This document shows, piece after piece, positions 57,965 through 64,000 of a DNA stretch of 64,000 nt. The notes under the pieces are model-generated. The model was not told where the DNA came from. It searched no databases and saw only the letters and a program-made list of their open reading frames with translations. The DNA comes from Branchiostoma floridae (taxonomy: Eukaryota > Chordata > Leptocardii > Amphioxiformes > Branchiostomatidae), in contig NC_049981.1 in NCBI RefSeq assembly GCF_000003815.2, positions 30,606,511 through 30,670,510 on the forward strand, written 5' to 3'. A program made the translations under genes and the position numbers. Within the stretch, counting starts at the first letter, position 1. Each line of letters begins with the position of its first letter.

Positions 57965-59275
57965 TGTGTGAAGACTCCCACTGTGGGATATTACAATGTA
58001 TGATCCACTGTGTAACAGAGAGGCTTTCCTCTAAATATCAGATATATACCTTTATGCTGTAAAAACGCGGTCAAACGCATTAGTCCAAAGTGCTCTGCTC
58101 AGTCGAATAATAATGATAATACCATACATAATCTTATAGTATATTTTCCATCCTTTGAACCAATGAACTGTCCTCCATTAGCCCATAATCTCAGTCCTAT
58201 TGTGTCCTTCCAACATAAAGCCCTCACTTAAATGTTACAGGTCAGCACTGACATCAGGGTCATTAATGTTTCAGATCGGTGACGGATTATCAAATATGCA
58301 TAAACACATCTGGTGACGCAGGTCGGATTACCGACAGATTTCCTTAACAAACGCAGGGGTCACTAACATTTGGTAATGTTGCTGATGATTCCAAATTACA
58401 GAAAACCTATCCTTGAGATTGTAATAGACACTGGGAATTATGAAAATCTATCCAGATTCAGGGATTATATGTTTAAAGTTACCTTTAAGCTTATATGTCA
58501 ACTGGGGTCATTTTTGCCATCATATCTATTTCAAACTTCTGTCTAGATATTCTTCATTTTTCAGATGTTTGACTCCAGAATATTTTCTGGGATATTTGTC
58601 GTATCAAAAGACTAAGATTCAAAAATCTGTCTTTTGATATGAATTAATACGACCTACAACAATATCTGAATATTCATTAAAAAATGAAAATTGAGCCCTC
58701 ACATAAATCTCTTAAAGAGTCACACTTAGCGTCCCAGTTTTAGGACTCGAAAGTCACAAATTGCACTTAAGATTTGGGCGTTATCGATTTACAGTTAGCT
58801 GAAAGCTTTGAAGTATAAATCTTTGGTACCTCACACCTGAAACCGATTAGAAAATCACTTCTGTAAAACATTGCCCAAAGCTTGCGTCAAAGGTATCACT
58901 CACAACTTTAATTGAATTTCCTGACGCCATGATTTGCATGTATGCATTTGTTCTGTATTGTGGCCCCTTAACCTCCATAAAAAGAAGTCTGAATATGACT
59001 TTGTCATCGTTAAAAAAAGGAAAAGTGAACAAATGTCAAAAGGGATATTAGACAAATGTAAGGTTTAGTGTAACTGAGAGATAACCCCAGGTGCTTTTCA
59101 GATGTGGCTTGAAAACTGTATAAGAGATTCAGAAAGGACACAAAGATGGGGCTTACAGCTTTTGCTTGACATATTTTCTGCCTACAACATAACCTGAAAA
59201 CAAGCCCCCCCCCCTTTAATGACACCTTCATCGTTGCATTAATTAAGACAACTCGTTAGCGTTTGTATGTCATAC
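57965..59275. other. Intron 1, unique; possible regulatory block
   Basis: No exon. 58250-58400 contains ATATGCATAA, CGGATTA and paired GTCACTAA/GGTGACG words and might be regulatory. Evidence is weak. Confidence 0.3.
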
Positions 59276-59280
59276 TCCAG

Positions 59281-59371
59281 GTAACCTAGGTAACAGATCT
59301 TCGCAGAGGTCACGCCGCAGAAAAGGACGCTGCCCTCTCTATTAAAGATTTATGCCCATTGCCATGGCAAC
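59281..59371. promoter_or_regulatory. Two X-box (RFX-type) motifs
   Basis: GTAACCTAGGTAAC (59281-59294) fits the X-box pattern GTNRCC-(0-3)-RGYAAC perfectly with a 2-nt spacer. ATTGCCATGGCAAC (59358-59371) fits with one mismatch. Both lie in a unique block of intron 1, 2.3 kb downstream of the presumed promoter on the minus strand. RFX factors drive ciliated-cell and some neuronal genes; binding here is inference. Confidence 0.5.
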
Positions 59372-59726
59372 AGGGATGGGCCTTCAATCACTTTTGGGGC
59401 TGGCTCACGTCTGAGAGAGGAATGGGAGGAAATTTTCTTGGAGAAAAACATCCATCTTGATTCATATACAAATGTATATAACTGTTATCACTTTTACTTT
59501 TGTGCGGAAATACTGTACAGGCGTTCAGTTCCGATGTGCTGTTTATGACGATTGATGCTGATGTCTACTTTCGCCTTGCCTGTTTCAAGCTGCCAAGCTT
59601 AAGTGCATCAATTGTAGGGTGAAATGTAGTAAAAGCATTGGTCAGTCCTGTCTGGTGTGTGAGAGTGGTCCATTTGTAAAGATATCTAGTACATAGTGTG
59701 AAGGTGAAGGCAGGCAATACACAGAG

Positions 59727-60074
59727 CAGGGTTGTAGTCAGCACCCGTCCTTCCGTCCTTTGACGGAATTTTGCAGCTGGGGACTGAAAAAAAATTTGCC
59801 CATTCCGTCCTCTGTGACAGACAAAAATCGGTATGTAAAGATATAAAAAAGACTGTCTCCCTTGTGCAATTTTTTACTAAAACAGATGCCATTGAACAGC
59901 TTAGTCTACCAGCCATATTTACACCTCAAAATCCAGAAAAAAGTGTTTCAGCAGGCCTAGATTTAAAGATTTTCCGAGGGAGCATGCGTCAAGACCCCCC
60001 TGAATGTCGTGCGAGGATTAAAAATCGGGGGGGAGGGGGGGACGGAAAATGATTTTAGACTGGCTACAACCCTG
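59727..60074. mobile_element. CAGGG-type (hAT-like) MITE with 8-bp duplication
   Basis: CAGGGTTGTAGTCAGCACCC at the left and GGCTACAACCCTG at the right. The flanks ACACAGAG and ACACAAAG are an 8-bp target duplication with one change. 348 bp, non-coding. Confidence 0.85.
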
Positions 60075-60082
60075 ACACAAAG

Positions 60083-60281
60083 TACTGTAAATGAAGAAAT
60101 GTTCGCAGTGGTTTAATGTTCACGGTTTTCACGGTGGCCACTTCACCACAAACTTAAAACCACCACGAACATTTTTCCATCATAGTATGAGACTGCAGTC
60201 TGTGGCACTACCGCGAATTTAAAACCATCGCGAATACTCCATTTTCCCACTACCGCAAAAGTAAATCCCAGCAAACTCGCC
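60083..60281. mobile_element. TA-flanked MITE, CTGTAAATG family
   Basis: TACTGTAAATGAAGAAATG start, repeated 'aaaaccacc.cgaac', 'gactgcagtctgtgg' centre and 'attttcccactaccgc'. The right terminal arm is lost. Confidence 0.68.
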
Positions 60282-60399
60282 TTTGAAATCTTTTGAGACA
60301 ATCTTGAAATCTTTCGAGACAATCTTGAGATTTTTCACAACAATGTTCAGATTTTTCAGAAAAAACATCTTTCAGAAATGTAATACGCAGACTATTAGG

Positions 60400-60668
60400 C
60401 AGGGCTGTCTCCAGGAATCATCCTTCCATCCTGGGACATACATTTACTTGTTGAGACAGAAAATAATCCGTCCCCATTCTTCGGCTCTTGTCGACAGCTT
60501 CAGTCAGGACCTCAATCTGTCCCCAAAATAACAATATTATTGAAAATATTGAAAATGTACTTTCATAAGCTTAAAATGACATATTCAACCAGGAAAATCA
60601 GAACATGGACTCCAAAACAATGAGTGGGATGGAAAAAAAAATTCACTTTTGAGCTGGAGCCAGCCCTG
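60400..60668. mobile_element. CAGGG-type (hAT-like) MITE
   Basis: CAGGGCTGTCTCCAGG at the left and CTGGAGCCAGCCCTG at the right. The flanks CTATTAGG and GTATTAGG form a near-perfect 8-bp duplication. Confidence 0.85.
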
Positions 60669-60674
60669 GTATTA

Positions 60675-61485
60675 GGTCATGCAGTGGAGTGGTTGTCATG
60701 TACAATTTGAAAAGCACTATTTAAACGTTGTTTGTTTTAGAGATCAGTAAACCAGTCATTACATACAAAGAAAACTGTCAAGTACGCAACCTAATCCTTG
60801 TTCAACCCTCTCCACGAGGATTTCATTTCAAACTGAGCTTTGCCTAAAGCACCAGCTGTGCACTGCCTCTTTCCATTCTGAATGCCTCGGTATCGAGTAC
60901 TTCCCCCAACATGCCTGGGACAAAGAATTGTGGAACAGTCGTACCAACGCAGAGTGATACCATCAAATACACATCAAGCTTTCAAACAGCTGCTATGCTC
61001 TAAAAGGCAATGGAGGGGGTTTGATTTGTTGCAGCATGTTGTCATCCCTCTATATTTAATATTGTACCAGCTTGGAAATGTGTCAGTGTCCAAACCAATA
61101 ATCATGCCACCATTTGTGAATGAGTCCTCTATCTGGTTGTGACATCATAGTTGGCACAAATCCCTTTGCCATCTGATCTCAAACTCAAACAAATTGAATC
61201 TAATAGTAATGTGAGGATGTTGTGCAACATTGTGTCGAGACATTTTAAAAATTCAACTGTAGCAAAGGGTCGTGCGATGTTGCCAATGACATACTGTATC
61301 AGTATTCCCGAGGCGTGTCTGTGGCGATTTTTTGAAGGACAAGTAAATGTGGCGATTTTGATGGGGCGAGACCACTGGTCAGCTGAAGGGGGCGTGACGT
61401 TTAAAGACATACATGACATCGTTATCTTAGGCGCTCGCTCCCTTACAAAATCCCCGTCGCGGTTTAATATGATAAAAACCTTGCG
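60675..61485. other. Intron 1 proximal part, nothing recognised
   Basis: Unique DNA. Frames at 60882-61142 and 61151-61498 (plus) have no recognisable domain. Confidence 0.4.
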
Positions 61486-61489
61486 TGCG

Positions 61490-62100
61490 AGTGAGTAATC
61501 GAAGCCCGTCGCCGGCGTTTAAGGCAGAACAAAAGCGAAACCGGCGGGCGGGCCTAGGCGGGCGGGCGCCCGGGAAACAGTGGGAGCTGTCGGCGGCGAT
61601 TTGACTCACCTGGCTGACCCTGCGCCTTGGTAGCGTGATCCTCCTTTCTGGGATAGGGATGCCGGTGAGGGTGGTTCCTGTGGCCGTGGCGGTAGGTTGC
61701 GAGGCCCGTCGGTTGTTTCCGTGGGGCTGGCGCGCTACTCCTGCGGTCCCATCCAGCTTGCCGCGTACTGAGGGCACCAGATTTTTCTCACACCGTGACG
61801 TAATGCGGAACCGAGCGCGCTGATTGGCTGTGCTCCTCCCGTTCACCGCAGCATCCGGCGCGTCTCTTTCTCGGTCACTCTCCTCGCTTCCTTACGCACC
61901 GTCTTGAAGATACGACGCTGTCCGGTCCGGCTAGGAAGGGTTTGACGGCTCTCTAACGCTCTCCCATCCGCAGCGAAACCAGCGGCGCAGAGCTTCCTCC
62001 CCTCCGTTTCACCCCACAGTGTGCATTGCACCTGGACGAGTCCATCTCCAGACCACGGGGAACATTTCCCCATTCTTACATACCAGTACAAAAACTTCGC
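61490..62100 (-). promoter_or_regulatory. CpG-rich promoter of the follistatin-like gene
   Basis: A sharp rise in GC and CpG compared with the AT-rich rest. On the minus strand a CCAAT box (AGCCAATCAGCG, CCAAT at 61827-61823) is followed about 20 nt later by a CRE-type word TTACGTCA (61803-61796), then by the putative first exon. No TATA box is evident, so initiation may be dispersed. A second GC-rich patch at 62270-62430 may extend the promoter or belong to a divergent unit. Confidence 0.6.
61610..61765 (-). other. Probable 5' exon of the follistatin-like gene
   Basis: Ends with the ideal donor CCAG|GTGAGTC (exon base 61610, intron from 61609). The start is placed below the CRE by inference. 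Joining to the acceptor at 55632 leaves the frame open: an ATG at 61846 reads 79 codons in phase into GCT GTA GCC and the 55623 ATG. That ATG lies upstream of the CCAAT box, so it is more likely promoter than coding. The exon is treated as 5' UTR. Confidence 0.5.
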
Positions 62101-62104
62101 AAAC

Positions 62105-62455
62105 GCATGACTATCTATGAAGGGAAGATCGGTGAAGAGATATCTTGAAGGTTATTAATGTAGCGTTTAACAGTACATGTGTGGTTACGTATGTTATATT
62201 TGTCGTACGGGCTCTAAAATCGGCGATAGCACAGAATGGTTTCGCCCGCACGCAATAAGAGACCTACCATAAAAGGTCCGCCGCGCCGCCCAAAGTTATA
62301 AATTTCCGATAAAATCTATACCGCACCAGCGCGGCGCTGTCTCCGGGAGCCAGCCCGCCTGCTCCCGAGGGAAAACTTACTGTCGTGCGCCATTTCTCAC
62401 GGCGGGGACATAAAAGCGCAATGCGGTCACATCTATAGGGACAGGTGAAGCCATT
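62105..62455. other. Second GC-rich patch, no gene called
   Basis: 62270-62430 is GC-rich with TATAAATTTCC near 62297. No coding exon or reliable start could be defined. Confidence 0.3.
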
Positions 62456-62458
62456 TGG

Positions 62459-63285
62459 GAGCGATATCTGCGCCTTCAAATGGACACGGTATCGACTGTC
62501 CGTATTGATATCTGTCTACATCTCTTTCTTATTTAAAAGAAGACATTTCAGTCGACCTGTAAATAAGTTAGTTTCTAACAGAGCCCGGTCTGGTCGAATA
62601 GGGGACTTTCGCCAAGTTAATGATAAAAAGTCTAGTAGGAGTTAATTAACCTAGGAGTGAACTGACTGGCCGGCGAATAGCTGGTTAGACCACTAAAAAT
62701 GGCTGAAATCCCATGACAACCTGTTTGTCTCTATTTGGCCAAATTCTTCTATTTTTCACCAGCTGACACGTCTGCCTGGAGACTATAAATGAATAAACGA
62801 TTCGAGCGATATCTGCACCTTCAAATGGACACGGGTATCGACTGTCCGTATTGATATCTGTCTACATCTCTTTCTTACTAAAAAGAAGACATTTCAGTCG
62901 ACCTGTAAATAAGTCATGTAAATTAGTCTCTAACAGAGTCCGGCCTGTCCGAATAGTAATAGGGGACTTTCGCCAAGTTAGAAATAAAAGTCCAGTAAGA
63001 GTTAATTGGCTTAGGAGTGAACTGAATAGCTGGTTAGACTGCAAAAGGCTGAAATCCCATGAAAACTTTTTTGTCCAAATTCTTCTCTTTTTCACCAGCT
63101 AATACGTCTGCTTGGAGACTATAAAATTAAATGAATAAACGATTCGAGCGATATCTGCGCCTTCAAATGGACACGACTGTCCGTATTGATATCCGTCTGC
63201 AGTTGTACATTTCTTTCTTAGTTTCTTATCTAAAAAAAAGACATTTCAGTCGACCTGTAAATGAATAAACGATTCGATCTTGCGC
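62459..63285 (+). repeat. Tandem repeat, unit about 343 bp, 2.4 copies
   Basis: 'gagcgatatctg' anchors at 62459, 62804 and 63146, followed each time by 'ccttcaaatggacacg', 'actgtccgtattgatatc', 'agacatttcagtcgacctgt' and (first two) 'gggactttcgccaagtta'. A further short end 'gaataaacgattcga' is at 63263. The array abuts the promoter on its upstream side. Confidence 0.9.
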
Positions 63286-63289
63286 ATAT

Positions 63290-64000
63290 CTTCAACTAGA
63301 GATACTTTGTCTGCTTCAGCTGCAATGTAAAGATATCCGTTTGTGTCAATGATTGGATCAAGAAACCGCTATTATCTAAATTTCCACAAAAGCTCCGTCC
63401 TTACGCTCGATCGCCACTCTCTCCATTTCAAACATTATCTGATACGAAAACCCCACACTCACAACTCAAGAAAGTGCTGGAGGAAGAACCTGGTCGCCGT
63501 GCTGGACAGAGGTGTCCGGAACAGCACCACTGATTTGTGGCACCTGCATGGTACAACGAGGACGAACTGAGCTGCACAACGCCATTCTTCTTACAGGTGG
63601 GTTCACCCGTGCGCATATATTCAAGTCCGTAGGAGATCTGTATGGAAGTTTCAGCCTCCTCTACCAGGCTCCAAAAGTCGCTGAAAAATTATAGAAATTG
63701 GAGTCCAGGACAAAAATATCCCCATGCCAGCGGAGTTATTTGGGTCACAAACCATACTCATCTGACAGCTAACTCCTTTGGTATGTTATCTCCAAATTCT
63801 ACTATTGTTTCTGTAGAGCTAAGAATTCCACACGGACCTCATACGGACTGGAATGCATACGCACGTGTGAATCCGACTTTCGTTGCAAACGCGTCCGTAC
63901 TACCTAAGGTACAAGAGCTGGATAAGGATTAGGTCACATTTCCAAACCGGAGCCCGGTCGGGACAGCTTTGGGGAGCGAAAAAAATAATACAAAAGACAT
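63290..64000. other. Right edge, no gene called
   Basis: Open frames of 62-96 codons on both strands have no recognised domain. A plus-strand TTACAG|GTGGGT word near 63596 could be a donor, so an exon of a divergent gene cannot be excluded. Confidence 0.3.

Noticed and set aside
57690-57965. Coding frames with repeated KNLKIVV or ILRFFTT
   Set aside because: They are six-frame translations of a 22-24 bp minisatellite in a palindromic element.
61427-61846. 139-residue basic protein on the minus strand
   Set aside because: The frame crosses the CCAAT/CRE promoter and an excellent splice donor at 61610; it is open mainly because the region is CpG-rich.

Overview
This looks like a nuclear genomic window from an invertebrate deuterostome, most likely a cephalochordate (amphioxus, Branchiostoma-like). 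The reasons are large introns flanked by consensus GT/AG sites, very dense short MITEs and tandem repeats, tRNA-derived SINEs, a Tx1/L1-clade LINE, and one secreted follistatin-like gene. The species call is inference from overall character; no search was run.

One host gene can be supported, on the minus strand. It is read from a GC-rich, CpG-rich promoter near 61.6-62.1 kb towards the left edge. A probable 5' exon ends at 61610 with an ideal donor. A signal-peptide exon lies at 55504-55623, a low-complexity linker exon at 42177-42369, and a follistatin/Kazal exon at 26342-26584. Their phases join as 0, 0, 1, 1. The Kazal sequence most resembles the FSTL4/FSTL5 (follistatin-related) family. 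The EF-hand, Ig and C-terminal exons expected for that family were not found, so they should lie beyond the left edge; the gene is 5'-complete and 3'-partial here.

The left 8 kb holds a near full-length LINE on the minus strand: 5' tandem monomers, an ORF1 with three CCHC knuckles interrupted by two in-frame TGA codons, and an intact endonuclease/reverse transcriptase ORF2. It sits inside an older degenerate tandem array, pieces of which remain on both sides.

The rest is intronic. It carries (i) about a dozen copies of a GGCC-ended MITE family with 3-bp TNA target duplications; (ii) hAT-like CAGGG-ended MITEs, several with 7-8 bp duplications; (iii) a TA-duplicating MITE family; (iv) palindromic elements; (v) satellites of about 60, 185, 235, 295 and 320 bp; and (vi) a 932-bp-period segmental duplication.

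The most unusual signal is that exon ends of the follistatin-like gene are themselves duplicated in the introns. The donor end of the signal-peptide exon recurs four times in a TTTG-rich array. Its acceptor and start codon recur once beside telomere-like repeats. The donor end of the Kazal exon recurs once as a phase-symmetric mini-exon-like copy.
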